Assembly: GCA_028571685.1 (NCBI GenBank)
Contig: CM053140.1
Coordinates: 22,611,501 to 22,675,500, forward strand
Length of the DNA stretch: 64,000 bases
Source: Heterohyrax brucei
Taxonomy: Eukaryota > Chordata > Mammalia > Hyracoidea > Procaviidae
Direction of reading: 5' to 3'
Shown here: positions 33,776 to 44,138 of the stretch, piece after piece
How positions within the stretch are numbered: position 1 is the stretch's first letter
How the letters are laid out: the number at the start of each line of letters is the position of its first letter
Made by a program: the position numbers and the translations under genes
Notes under the pieces: model-generated
Databases searched by the model: none
What the model was told of the DNA's origin: nothing
Seen by the model: the letters and a program-made list of their open reading frames with translations, nothing else

Positions 33776-34415
33776 AACAGGTACAAACATGACAGATACC
33801 AAGGAAGAGACTGTACAGTTCTCTATGACACTCTCAAACCTAGAAACAGAGCATCATCCACAAGTAGGCAAGGGAGAGACTGTTCTCGTGCCCAACTCAC
33901 TCCACATTCTATCCATGGCTACCGGCCCTTTTCCCTTCCTGATGGTACGTAGTAGAGGGGGAAGGGTTGGCAGATTCAGCAGCTCCTAATGTTGAGGAGA
34001 TGCAGGGTGGTACCAGCACTTTTTCTTTGGGGGATATGGAGAGGTATCTCAGTACAGGGAGATGGAGGCCTTTAATCCTCACTGGAGGAGGTCTTGGCTG
34101 ACACACAGTGGGTGGAAACATAAGATGGGAGGATGAAAAAGGGGCAGTGAAAGACATTTCAATGTGGACGCCACTGGGTCACAGTAAACATGGTGGCTGG
34201 ACTATCACAGTAGTGATTCCCTTCAAGGAAGAAACATCCTCATTTGTTAGGGATCAAAGGACAAATATCTGCCTCCTGCCAAGGAGAAAGAGACCTTGCT
34301 GAAAGCCTTGTAATACGAGAGGCCTAGATGGAAGTCTGAATGTGGGGTAGATATCTTCCCTAACAGGACCTACCCAGCCAGGGGTAGGAGGCCATCACCC
34401 CAGCAGGTCCTCTCG
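33776..34415. other. Presumed intronic sequence next to the MUC16-like exons
   Basis: It aligns with 62406-63061 of copy 2. I could not find the short linker exons expected 3' of a MUC16 SEA exon set. Confidence 0.4.
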
Positions 34416-35337
34416 CTTTGGACATAGACATTGTCCCTGTCCAGGGTTTGGGGACAAGCTGGGTGACACCACAGGTCAGCTGGTTCAGCTCCCAGTGAAG
34501 CTTCTCTCCATCCAGACTGCGGCCGTTAAGGACAGGGCAGAGTGTGTAGATGCCATCCACTTTGGGGCCTCCTTGTGCTCTTTGAGCCTGTGGAGGGAGA
34601 ACCAGGGGATGACCACAAATGTTGCCTCCAGAGAGTGGTCTTGAGAGTCTTTGAGGGCAGGGCAGAGACAAGCAAGAGAAAATGAGACAGGTGAAGACTT
34701 GGACTTGTGATTTAAAGCAAGGGCATAAGACTTCTTTTTCTGGAGAGAATCCCTGGAGACAGAGTTGAAGATCTAAAGGAAATATGCTAAATGGTTCCAA
34801 CAAGGAGAGGAGTGAGTTCTGGAAGTCGCAGAATGGTAGCAGGGAAGAGGCAGTCCTGCTGAGGAGCTCTGCAGAGTCTAAGAGTGGTAGTGGGGACCAG
34901 AAAATGCCTTGGTCCTGGAGCAGATGCCTCCCAAATTCCACATCTACTGTGGAGGCTGAATCTGGCAAGGCAGAGGGAAACTGACCAAAGGCCTTAAGCC
35001 TCTTGACACATTCCTGCTGTCTTTGCCAGATGTACCACCTAAGTGAGGTCAGTCTGCAATCAGAGTAGAAGGTGTGAGCACTGGGCTTACTGAGCAAGGG
35101 CCCAAGCTTGGGAGAAAAGAAAAGTTGAAGAGGAGGGCTGCAGGGGCTGAGGGAAAGTGTGGGCAGGGATGAGGTGGGGCTCCAAGCAGACATCACAGTC
35201 CTCTTACCAAGCTCTGCTGGGTGCTGTCAGCTGAGGTGAACTTTTTAGTACCCTGGTATCCCATGTCATCCATACAGCACAGGTTTGTGATGGTGAAGTT
35301 GCAGGTGAACTGAACCGGGGCAGGTTGAAGAGCTGTA
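34416..35337 (-). pseudogene. MUC16: MUC16-like SEA-domain exon set, copy 1
   Basis: Three minus-strand exons encode most of one SEA module of a MUC16-type mucin. Exon a (35337-35208, 130 bp) follows CTTCCTCTCCAG, encodes VQFTCNFTITNL, CMDDMGYQGTKKF and STQQSL, and ends at donor TTG/GTAAGAG. Exon b (35106-35039, 68 bp) encodes GPLLSKPSAHTFYSDCRLTS and ends TTAG/GTGG. Exon c (34587 to about 34416) follows CCCTCCACAG and contains VDGIYTL, LDGEKLHWELNQLT. In human MUC16 the same words read VPFTLNFTITNL, LYSGCRLTLLR and LDREQLYWELSQLT, with the same exon layout. Exon c has two one-base deletions relative to copy 2 and no GT donor, so this set is probably dead. SEA modules sit outside epithelial cells in a tethered mucin. 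A 278-codon ORF crossing exons and introns here is accidental. Confidence 0.82.
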
Positions 35338-35689
35338 CTGGAGAGGAAGAGACAGTTTTCCCTGTGGACTACAGTAATAGGCAAGGTTGCCTAGGGCACT
35401 GGTCAGAAGCAACAGCAGTGAACTACGTACGGCCATTGGCTGCAGGAGCACAAGGAGAGAACAAAGATTTGGGGAACCCAAACTTCCTCATTGAGTCAGC
35501 ATTAACTGAGCAGACATGGGTTCAAAGCTTTGTGCAGTCATAGCTGTCAAAGGCACAGTGTTACCGACTGTGTTATCAACACAAAATTTCTGTTGAAACC
35601 TTAACCCTCTTACCTGTGAATCTTAAGCATCCAATATTACAGAGCAGAACTGCCCTCACAGAGTTCTTTTAGGCTAAAATCTTTAATTT

Positions 35690-36605
35690 TAAAATTATTT
35701 GGCTGAAAATTATTTCCAAAGTTAGCAGTAGTACATCAACAGGGAATAGCCAGAAATTCAACCCTGATTCACACAAAGGTGGTACAACAGGGGATACCAC
35801 TGCTGATTGACACTTGGATATTGATGGAAAGCAGAAAATACCATAAAGATGTTGACCTATGTTTTACTGACTACACAAACACATCTGATTGTGTGAATCG
35901 TAATAAATAATGGAGAATGTTGGGACAAAATGGAAGTCCAGGACACTTTATTCTGCTCTTACGGAACCTGTGTATAGAAAGAAGAGGCAGTCATTCTAAC
36001 ACAGAAATGAGTATTAGGTGGTTTAAAATCCAGAAATACTTCATCAGAGTCGTAATCTTTCCGTCTTACTCAGCCTATATGCTCGGCAAGTATTCCTAGA
36101 AGCTGGACAATATGAACAAGAAGGGCAGGATTATCGATGCAGAAATACTCATTAACAATCTATGATGTGCATATGATACAAATTTGACTGCTAAAAGTCA
36201 AGTAGATTTCAGGTAAAGTCTTTGGTGTGGATTGGACATCAACGTAAAGAAAACCAAAATCCACGCAACCAGACCGGTAAGAACCATCATGATAAGTGGA
36301 AAAACACTGAAGTTATCAAGGATTTCATTTAACTCAGATCCTTGATCAGTATCCAGGAAGTTTGTTGTTGTTAGGTGCCAACAAGTCAAACCCGACTCAC
36401 AGCAGTCCTGTCCACAACAGAAGGTAATTCTTCCTGGTCCTGGGCCATGCCCACAATGGTTGTTAGACTTTAGCCCATTGTTGGGAGCCATAAAGTAGCA
36501 GTCAGCAAATCAAAAGACACACAGCACTGCGAATATTGGATGCAGATAACCTGTTTAAATCTTGAAAAGCAAAGACGTGACTCTGACGACTAAGCTGTAG
36601 TGTCA
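35690..36605 (+). mobile_element. RTE LINE RT-region fragment, interrupted
   Basis: RTE wording from CAGGGAATAGCCAGAAATTC to AAGCAAAGACGTGACTCTGA, covering the RT core. At 36361-36480 a reverse RTE 3' tail (GTTGTTGTTAGGTGCCAACA...) is inserted. Heavily decayed. Confidence 0.78.
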
Positions 36606-36955
36606 TGGATCGACTTGAGCCAAGATGCACAGTCTTCAACAGGATCACTTATGCGTCATAATCCACTCTAACCTTTCTCTGAGGACTTGGCTTCAAGAAT
36701 GATTTCACTTGTGGGCTAACACAGTCTGAGGACCAGGTCTTCTGGGGTCTCTCCAGGCTCAGTCAGGTCAGCAGGTCTGGTCTTGCTACTCCAATTTCAG
36801 TTCTACACTGCACTTTCTCCTACTTCATCAGAGACTCTATTGTTTTCTCTGTGAGCACAGTCACTGGTGGTAGCCTGGTACCATCTAGTTCTTGCCTCTG
36901 ACTGATAGCCTCTAGTTTAGGTGGCCCTTTCTGTTGTTTTGGACTCCGAAGTACC
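36606..36955 (-). mobile_element. L1 3' end, reverse orientation
   Basis: Reverse complement of the L1 3' UTR seen at 20270: GGTAGCCTGGTACCATCTAG, TTTAGGTGGCCCTTTCTGTT. It joins RTE-like sequence at about 36956-36990; this composite recurs in inverted form at 53748-54053. Confidence 0.7.
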
Positions 36956-36989
36956 TAACAACGTAATTGTGGAAGAAATAGCATTTTAG

Positions 36990-38650
36990 AACAGACTTCT
37001 TAGGTTTTATTAATGAGGTTGTATCAGAGTAGGCATTTACCCATGAGTCCATTTGTCATACTGTGGATGCTTCCGTGTAGCTGTACTGATGCAAGCTTTA
37101 TCACCAGTATTCAAACACCCACAGAGTCACCCATGGTGGACACGTTTCAGCTGAGCTTCCAGACTAAAACAGACCAGGAAGAAAGACTTGCTAGTCTACT
37201 TGAGAAGGACATCAGCCAGTGAAAACCTTATGAACAGCACTGTGCGTTGTCTGAGAGAGTGCCTGACGATGAACCTCCCTGCGTGGAAAGGACTTCAGTG
37301 AAGACCAGCGAAGAGCTGACTCCTCAAAGTAGCCAAGCCAAGTGCCGTAGAGTCGGATCTGACTCATGGCAACCTCAAAATAGAGTCAACCGTATTGATG
37401 TGGATGGAGTCAATCTTTCAGGACCCTCATTAACTGATGTGGCATGACTCAAAATGAGAAAAAAAGGCTGTAAATGTCCATTAATAATCAGAACCTGACA
37501 TGCATCAAGTATGAATGTAGGAAAAGTGGAAACTGTCAAAAATGTAATGCAATGCATCCAAATCGGTATCTTCAGCATTAGTGAGTGGAAATGCTCTGCT
37601 GTCGGCTCTTTATTTACTGACTATCCGGATGGCCCCTTATGCCAGGAATGGCAACTTGAAGAGGAAATGGGGTTGCATTCCTCATCTAAAAGAACATTTC
37701 AAGATGTATCCTGAAGTACAGTGCTGTCAGTGATAGGATAATACCCAGAAGCCTACCAGGAAAACTGATCAAATGACTGCTATTCAAATATCTGTACCAA
37801 CCAGTAAGGTCAAAGAGGAAGCAATCGAGGAGTTTTTAGTACGTTCTAAAGTTCGGCATTTGTCAAACATGCAACCAGAAGGCATTGACAATCACTGGTT
37901 ATTGGAATGCGAAAACTGGGAACAATGAAGGAAGAGTGGCGGCTGGAAAATAGGGCCTTAGTAATAGAAATGATGCCCGAGATTGCATGACAGTATTTTC
38001 TAAGATGAGTGACTGCTTCCTTGCAAATACCTTTTTTCCCCTGACATGAATGGTGACTATACGCAGGAACCTCACCAGATGGAAGATGCAGGAATCAAAT
38101 GGACTGCATTTGGGGAAGGAGACAATGGAAAAGCCCAGTCCTAGCTAGTTCAAGGCCAGGGACTGACTGGGAAACAGGCCTTAATGGCTCCTATGTAGGT
38201 TTCCTGCTGAAAGTTAGAATAAGTTCCTGAGAGCCAAAAGACATACTTGAGTATACACCACCTGAGTATAGAGACCACTGGAAAAACAGATGTGAGGCAC
38301 TGAACAGTAATGACCGAAGACTACACAAGCTCTGGGATGACATCCAAGAAGTTATACCTCAAGAAAGCAAGAGGTCACTGAAAGACAGGAGAGAAAGAAA
38401 AGGGCCAAATGGATGTTAGAAGGGACTCTGACACTTGCTCTTGAATATTGACTAGCTAAAACAAAAGGAAGAAAAGAGGAAGTAAAAAACAAATATGGAA
38501 ATAAAGCAAAGTTCTATGCAGTTCATTCCATATACACACCCACCAAGAGACACATTTTTCTTTCTGAAAAAATGCATCAAGGATTCTCGGAAAAAAGAAT
38601 GGGAAAACAAAAGAAGCATTCTTGAGACTAAAGAGACAGAAAACCACAGA
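36990..38650 (+). mobile_element. RTE LINE 5' region and endonuclease
   Basis: Long RTE piece: TTGATGTGGATGGAGTCAAT, GGCATGACTCAAAATGAGAA, TCCATTAATAATCAGAACCT, GAACATTTCAAGATGTATCC, then the EN-RT linker to GAAAGCAAGAGGTCACTGAAA-like and GACTAGCTAAAACAAAAGGAA. Many frameshifts. A 40-bp AfroSINE-like insert at 37333-37372 is flanked by CCTCAAAGTAG and CCTCAAAATAG. Confidence 0.82.
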
Positions 38651-39039
38651 GAATGATCCCCAGTCTGGATTGGTCGGTTTCTTACAGTGACTTCATTAAG
38701 GAGCAAACTGTTGGCAACTCCAAGCCCCTGTATGTGTTCCAGGCAACCTAGGTCTGGGGTCCGTCTAGCTCAGGCAGGTGTTTCACGGACCTGAGAGACT
38801 GTGACCACACTTACCTTGTTTTTCACTTTCAGTGTTTATTGATTTGCTCATTTTTCCATTGCATTTTATCTTCTTTGCTTACTGTCTTCCAAAGTTTTGG
38901 TCATTACTTGTTTAGTCATTTATCTCCTTATTTAGTTATTCACTTAGTTTTTACTTATTTAATTGTTTGTTTATTGACTCCACTTATTTACAATATGGAG
39001 ACAGGAGGTGTGGTGAATAATCAGGAGCATTTATCACAG
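38651..39039. other. Unassigned, partly T-rich stretch
   Basis: Contains TTTATTGATTTGCTCATTTT-like low-complexity sequence at 38820-38985. I recognise no gene. Confidence 0.4.
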
Positions 39040-39410
39040 ACGGAGAAACAAGAGAGACGGGAGCTCAGTCCCCCAAACCATCTCTGACTTTTCCAGTCGG
39101 ACTGCGTGTTCTTACTGGGTGTCTAAGGGAGGACAGAGGTGAGTGACTGCATGCAGACATTCAGGCTTGGGGGACAGCAACTGTGGAAGAATGCATGGAA
39201 CTCGTGATGGGGGATGGGGTGGTCAGCTGGAGTCCCGTGGGCGTATCTGGGATTCTCCCAGCCCCTGCTCCCACCCCGACCCCACCCCCATGACTGTTAC
39301 CTCCACGGAGGTGCCTGTCTGTTAGGTGAGCCGGAGAGAACCTGCGACAAACCGGCTGCAGAGATTTTATCCTGCTTTATCGGACCAGTTCCTCAAGGCT
39401 TCAGTGCGCG
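39040..39410 (+). promoter_or_regulatory. 5' flank and probable noncoding exon of kinase locus G
   Basis: Moderately CG-rich around 39230-39410. A strong donor, GCGCG/GTAAGT, ends a presumed noncoding exon at 39410. The segment from about 39330 aligns with the region before copy E (9100-9209). The transcription start is not defined by anything I can see. Confidence 0.5.
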
Positions 39411-40327
39411 GTAAGTCAATCTAGAATTTCCCTGGGGCCAGGTAGTGCCAGGAAGCAAAGGCTTTGTGAAAAGCAGACACGTAGAAAAACAGAGGTCTCA
39501 CCTGCTTTCATCCCCTACCTCTTGATTTCCTCAGCAAATTGTGCCGATTTTGTCTTTTTCACCGTTAGCTTTTCTTGTTGTCTTGGTTCTCTTTAGTGAC
39601 AACTTTCTCTCATTTTCTGTCATTTCTTTGCTCTTTTTCGGTTTATCTGGTTTTCCCTTTATTTCCTCAATGCCTCATTTTTGTTTACTCTGTACTTCTG
39701 TTTGCTTATGAATCCTTTTCCTATTATGGTATTTCCTCATTCTGTATCTTTTCTTTCTCTTTCACATTTTCTCTTTCTTTTGTTTATATAATTGATCTTC
39801 TTGGTGATTAAACTTGAAATCTTACTTTTCCATTCTCTGCTTTTGCTTTTCTCATTTCCGCTAATTCACACCCATCTCCCTGTCTCCTCTCTGTATCCTT
39901 TTCTTTACACTTTGGTTTCTTTTTACCATTCTTTTCTCATTTCCCCATTGTTTATTACATTTTATCTTTTCAATACCTTTTCAAATTTCCCATTTTATTT
40001 ATTTTAGTTAATTTTCTCATTTGAATTTCCTCATGTCTTTCATCTCATACCCCTTTAAACTTGTAGTTTATTATTTTCCTGATTACTGAATTTCCTTTTA
40101 TTCTTTTCACTTATCTTTATTCTGATTAGTTTCATTTCACGGAATTGATCTTCCTGTTCTTTTCTTACATCTTTCAAGTTTTTGAAGTTGCGATGTCTTT
40201 TTTTCTCATTTTTAAATTATACTTGCTCTTTTTTTCATATTTTGTGAAATTTTTAGTTATTACATTTCCCACTACTTTTACATATTTACTTCTTTTCTCA
40301 CTTTTTCCATCTTAACCCTAACACAAG
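39411..40327 (+). other. Pyrimidine-rich intron of locus G
   Basis: 917 bp from GTAAGT to ACACAAG/GG, with a branch-like CTTAACC and a polypyrimidine run just before the acceptor. Very T-rich with TTTCTCATTT-like words, homologous to 9210-10198. The next 47 nt form the 5' leader of the kinase ORF. Confidence 0.6.
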
Positions 40328-40374
40328 GGCACCTCTCATCCAAAAGCCCAAAAGGCCCCGAAGCCACACTCAAC

Positions 40375-41232
40375 ATGCTGCAGAACCACTCAGCCGTTTC
40401 TGCTGAGGAGGAGATGTATGTGGGACACTACCACCTCTTCAGAACCATTGGCAGGGGGACATTTTCCAGAACAATGTTAGCCCAGCATACCGTCACCGGC
40501 CAAGAGGTAACCATTAAAATGCTGAGCAAGACCCAAAAGGCATCCAACTTCTTCTACCAAGAGGTGAAAATATTGAAGGATCTCCATCATCCTTATATTA
40601 TAAGGATGTTTCACATTATAGAGACTCAGTACCTTCTCGGCATGGTCTTGGAGTACGTGAGTGCAGGGCACTTGGGGAATTATATAAGAGCTCACGGCTT
40701 CCTGAGTGAAAAGGAGGCCCAAAAAACTTTCAGACAATTAGTCCGGGCTGTACACTTTTGCCATAATGAACGTTTCGTGCATAGAAACATAAAACCACAA
40801 AACGTGCTGTTAGATGACAGAAAGAACATCAAACTAGCCAACTTTGGGTTTGCAACGGAATTCACCCAGGGGAATAAGCTGAACACGTTCTGTGGCACTT
40901 TGCCTTATTCTGCCCCAGAAATGGTGCTACGAAATCCGTACGATGGACCCCCCGTGGACGTATGGAGCCTGGGAGTCACCCTGTACGTCATGCTAAGTGG
41001 ATCTCTGCCGTTTGATGGCGACACCTTCAGTGAGATACGAAATCGGATCCTGGCCACAGAATACATTATTCCTGGCCACATGCCTACGCAGTGCACACAC
41101 ATGCTGAGCAAAATACTTACTTATGACCCAATAGAGAGAGCCACATCAGAGGCCATCCTAGACCATCCATGGATGATGACAGTTGATAATGAGAACCAAA
41201 ATGTGTCTGTGCAGCCACCCTCAGACCATTAG
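40375..41232 (+). CDS. Intact MARK/Smok-like pseudokinase (285 aa), locus G
   Basis: The only full-length open kinase domain in the window. N-terminal MLQNHSAVSAEEEM (1-14); glycine loop GRGTFS (26-31), with the following beta-2 Val replaced by Thr33; VTIK with Lys48; alpha-C Glu63; hinge VLEYVSAGH (91-99); catalytic loop HRNIKPQN (136-143), where Asn138 replaces the catalytic Asp; NFG (156-158), where Asn156 replaces the metal-binding Asp; activation loop LNTFCGT (169-175), in which Thr171 matches the LKB1 site of MARK; APE 180-182; DVWSLG 195-200; HPWM 264-267. Closest families are MARK and rodent sperm motility kinases. With both Asp residues lost it should have little or no phosphotransfer activity but could still fold. 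The ORF ends at TAG where other copies have GAG, just before the UBA. The start at 40375 is supported by the same ATG in copies B, E and I. Testis expression is a guess from family analogy. Confidence 0.75.
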   Translation: MLQNHSAVSAEEEMYVGHYHLFRTIGRGTFSRTMLAQHTVTGQEVTIKMLSKTQKASNFFYQEVKILKDLHHPYIIRMFHIIETQYLLGMVLEYVSAGHLGNYIRAHGFLSEKEAQKTFRQLVRAVHFCHNERFVHRNIKPQNVLLDDRKNIKLANFGFATEFTQGNKLNTFCGTLPYSAPEMVLRNPYDGPPVDVWSLGVTLYVMLSGSLPFDGDTFSEIRNRILATEYIIPGHMPTQCTHMLSKILTYDPIERATSEAILDHPWMMTVDNENQNVSVQPPSDH

Positions 41233-42420
41233 GACTGACAACGCATTCGGGCCACGGGGAACATGGGTTACAGGCAGGAAGAGATTCGTGACTCACTGTT
41301 CAATCCAAAAGACGATAATGGTATGGCCACCTCCCTGATGCTAGCTCAGAAGACATCTGAGACACAGACTTATGCCAGTACCCTGAAACACAATACTGCA
41401 GCACAGTGCACTGACAGCCACACCGTTTCTCCTCCCATGAGGTACGTCCCACCGTCTGTGTGAAACCCAAACAGCTGAGTTACAGTGTACTTGCCATTCC
41501 TACCTATGATTACCACTACCACAGCCCACTGAAGACTCCAGCTTCTAGAAGGAAGGGGGCCTCCATGGTGTGTGCTTCTCCCTCAGTTCCCCTTGCAAAG
41601 TTCTTCCACAACAACCCAGGATAGCCTGGGCAGAGCCAACCAGACGCTGAAATGGCATGCTAAGCTGAAAACTAGTGCAGTGGAACAACCCAGCAGAGTC
41701 CCAGCGTGCGTAACCATGGCTGCCCATGGCTGCCTCCTCAGCTGAGACCAGTAAGAAGGGTGGAGCCTGAGAGGAAATCTAGTTCCCACATAGAACGTCA
41801 GCACTTGTTCTGTCAAAAATGAGCATGTGCGAGAAGTACCCGACCAGAGTGTGACTCCAGCCGCTCCCTCTGTCAGAAGCCATGAGCCACAGGATGCCAC
41901 TGGCCAATTCTTTTAAGTTGATTACAAAATATCTTTGTTGTACCTGTATGCAAAGAGAATAGAAGCTGTGTGACATCCAAGTTGAAGAGAAGAGGTTCAG
42001 ACCTCGAGAGGCCAAGCCACAGTCTCTCAGGTCTAAAAAGAAGAGGAAAATAACCAGTTTCATGGAGCCCAGTGACATAATTCAGGAGATCTGCCAAGTG
42101 GTAGACACCAATGACTGTGAGTGGGATCTCACTGACAAGTACACACTGCTTTCTTTGCCTGAATGGTCCACCAGGACAGTAGATCTTGGTCCAGTCGACA
42201 ATGGAGGTGTGCAAACTGCCAAGAGAAATTTAGGCATCTTGTTGGCCTTCAAGAAGATCACCTCCAAAATCACCAAAGAGCTGGTACTGTAGAAACGTGT
42301 CACCACCGGCCAGAGACAAAAGAGGAGTTCACATGTTTAACCTCCCTTATAATTCTGGAGACTGTGTTTTTCAAGGCCACAGAAGTCCCTAAAATTCTCT
42401 CCACTTGAACTGCACTGAGA
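41233..42420 (+). pseudogene. UBA, spacer and KA1 relics downstream of locus G
   Basis: Continuation of the ancestral MARK gene beyond the new stop. A UBA remnant (41263-41463, same frame as the kinase but after TAG and TGA) reads GYRQEEIRDSLFNPKDDNGM. The spacer is frameshifted. A KA1 segment at 42014-42292 is open: KPQSLRSKKKRKITSFMEP, DIIQEICQVVDTND, DLTDKYTLLSL and the ending KKITSKITKELVL before TAG, matching the MARK C-terminus (IASKIANELKL). It is shorter than normal KA1 because the central part is lost. The ELHEKYMLL-like stretch favours MARK3 as parent. These parts are likely 3' UTR of the kinase transcript. Confidence 0.8.
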
Positions 42421-42999
42421 TACCACCAAGGCAGTAAACACACCCTGATGCCAATCAGGTGATTGTGGTTCTGAATGAACAGTGAGTCACAAATCTCTAT
42501 GTGTCTATAAACCATGCTCCCCATGGCCTCAAGGCACTGTGGGTCCTCACCAAGTTCTCTTGGCCTGAATGCCATCTGTACACAGCAACAACTCTGTCTA
42601 TGCAAGATCCTACTTACAACCATTGACATCCCGCAGAGGGCAGATCTGCATCATCTCATCAGGCTCCATGGAGCTGGTCCTTCATGTCGGCTTCCATGAG
42701 TGTGACGTTTGAGATCTGATTATCTCCACCACATCTTGCTCTCAAGTACGTTAAGTTCCCTTCAAGCACAAGTGAAGCAAAGATTCATCAAAAACAGACA
42801 CTGCCAATTTGATTGGTTGGGGGTAAGAGGTCGGGACGTTTCTGCCTTGGGAAGCCATTTGATTTCCATCAGGGTCCTCAAGCTCCCTCTAAAATCCAGT
42901 GAAAGTAGTCAGTGAACAATGAACAAAATTCACTGAACAGTGAACCCGGAACTGCACAGTTCAACTCCACAAAGAGACACCTTGAAAGAAAGGCTTGCA
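42421..42999. other. Unassigned stretch 3' of locus G
   Basis: No recognised exon or repeat. Confidence 0.4.
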
Positions 43000-43295
43000 G
43001 TCTCATTCTCAAGTATCTGGCATTGGAAGAAAATTAGAAAAAGTCGATGAAACATAAAGGACGTGTTGAGTATACCCCACCTGAATTCAGAGGCTGTCTC
43101 AAGAAGAGGTTTACAGCATGGCAAACGAGTCACCAAAGACAAAACAAATTGTGGGAGGCCATCCGACAGGAAGATGACATTTTAAAAGGCAGGAAAGAAA
43201 GGAAAGACAAAAAGGAATGACATGGAAGCTTGCTCTTCAACATCCAGTGAGTAAAGCAAAAAGAACTGATGAGGGAAAAGCTCACCGTTAAGACA
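43000..43295 (+). mobile_element. RTE LINE linker fragment
   Basis: GTTGAGTATACCCCACCTGA, GGCAGGAAAGAAAGGAAAGA and AGTAAAGCAAAAAGAACTGA match the EN-RT linker of RTE. Confidence 0.75.
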
Positions 43296-43309
43296 ACAGT
43301 TGGAATTCA

Positions 43310-43405
43310 GCAGCTGCTGCTTGGAAACTGTATGGAGCAGTCTTATTCTGTCCCATACAGTCACCAGGAGTCAGAATTGACTGGACGGTGTAAGTTTGCT
43401 TGGTA
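43310..43405 (+). mobile_element. AfroSINE 3' half
   Basis: GCTTGGAAACTGTATGGAGC, TTCTGTCCCATACAGTCACC, TTGACTGGACGGTG: the right half of an AfroSINE. Confidence 0.78.
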
Positions 43406-44137
43406 TTCGGGGGGATGCATAGGCCCCAAGGTGAACCCTACCCATGTTTTGTACTTGTTTTGCAGAACTGCTGAGAAAATGGGAGGTTTGCACTTAAAGA
43501 AGAACTCAGAGGGAAAAAGTGGCTGACTTGCTTTATTTCCAAGCAGTAGTTTGCTGTTGGAAGCCTTCTAGCAGGAAAAGTCAGAGCCCATTGCAAGACA
43601 GCCCCTTGCAGGACTGGGAGTTATAGGGAGCCAGTGAACAGACAGCTTGGTCAGCTCCCTTAAGCTGATTGTCCAGGTTGAGTCAATGAGTGCAAGTGGG
43701 GGAAGAGCAGGAACCAAGTGACGTCTAACTTTGGGCAAGTTCCATTGGCACCGTGGGTCCTAGCCTGCAGGGCCAGGGATAAGAGGGAGAAGCAGGGTGG
43801 CTACTGAGAAGGAAGGCAACTGTGTGTGACTTAGCCCAAGAGGGCTGGGGATGAGAGTGTGGGAAGGAGCTGTCCGAAGTGCCTGCCATTAAGTGTGAAC
43901 TCGAGAGCCTGGGTCTGCTACCCCTTGTCAGTTAGATTGGAAGGGCAGGGGTGAGCCGACTAGAACCCACCCAAAGGAAGAGAAAGGTGTCTGAAAGACC
44001 TGAGAAAGCTGGTGTAGACTGCTACAAGCTGATGGCTCCCTGCAGACTGGATTTTGCTAACAGATATGAAACCCCAACCAACTTTTTTTCTTTGCCTTTC
44101 TTTATCTTGCTAACCTGAAACTTCTGTCTGAGCCATG
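43406..44137. other. Unassigned stretch before a possible terminal exon
   Basis: I recognise no repeat. It ends in a branch-like TTGCTAAC and a long pyrimidine tract. Confidence 0.4.
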
Positions 44138-44138
44138 T

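Larger units (their letters stand above)
21901..35348 (+). repeat. Segmental duplication, copy 1
   Basis: From CTGGAGCGGTCTAAAGGACC the sequence aligns in order and orientation with 54052-64000. Anchors include GCCATCGTCACAATTCAGAG at 21984 and 55099, shared AfroSINEs (25748/58072, 27576/58646, 29310/59905), shared RTE pieces, and MUC16-like exons (34416-35337/63062-63989). Copy 1 carries extra material: a solo LTR (22981), an L1 (26121), an ERV1-like LTR (28708) and the CpG-rich segment (30328). Copy 2 continues past the window end, so the true length is unknown. Confidence 0.88.

Noticed and set aside
34360-35196. 278-codon minus-strand ORF as a gene
   Set aside because: It runs through splice sites of the MUC16-like exons and out of frame in part; copy 2 is broken. 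The SEA exon model explains the similarity.
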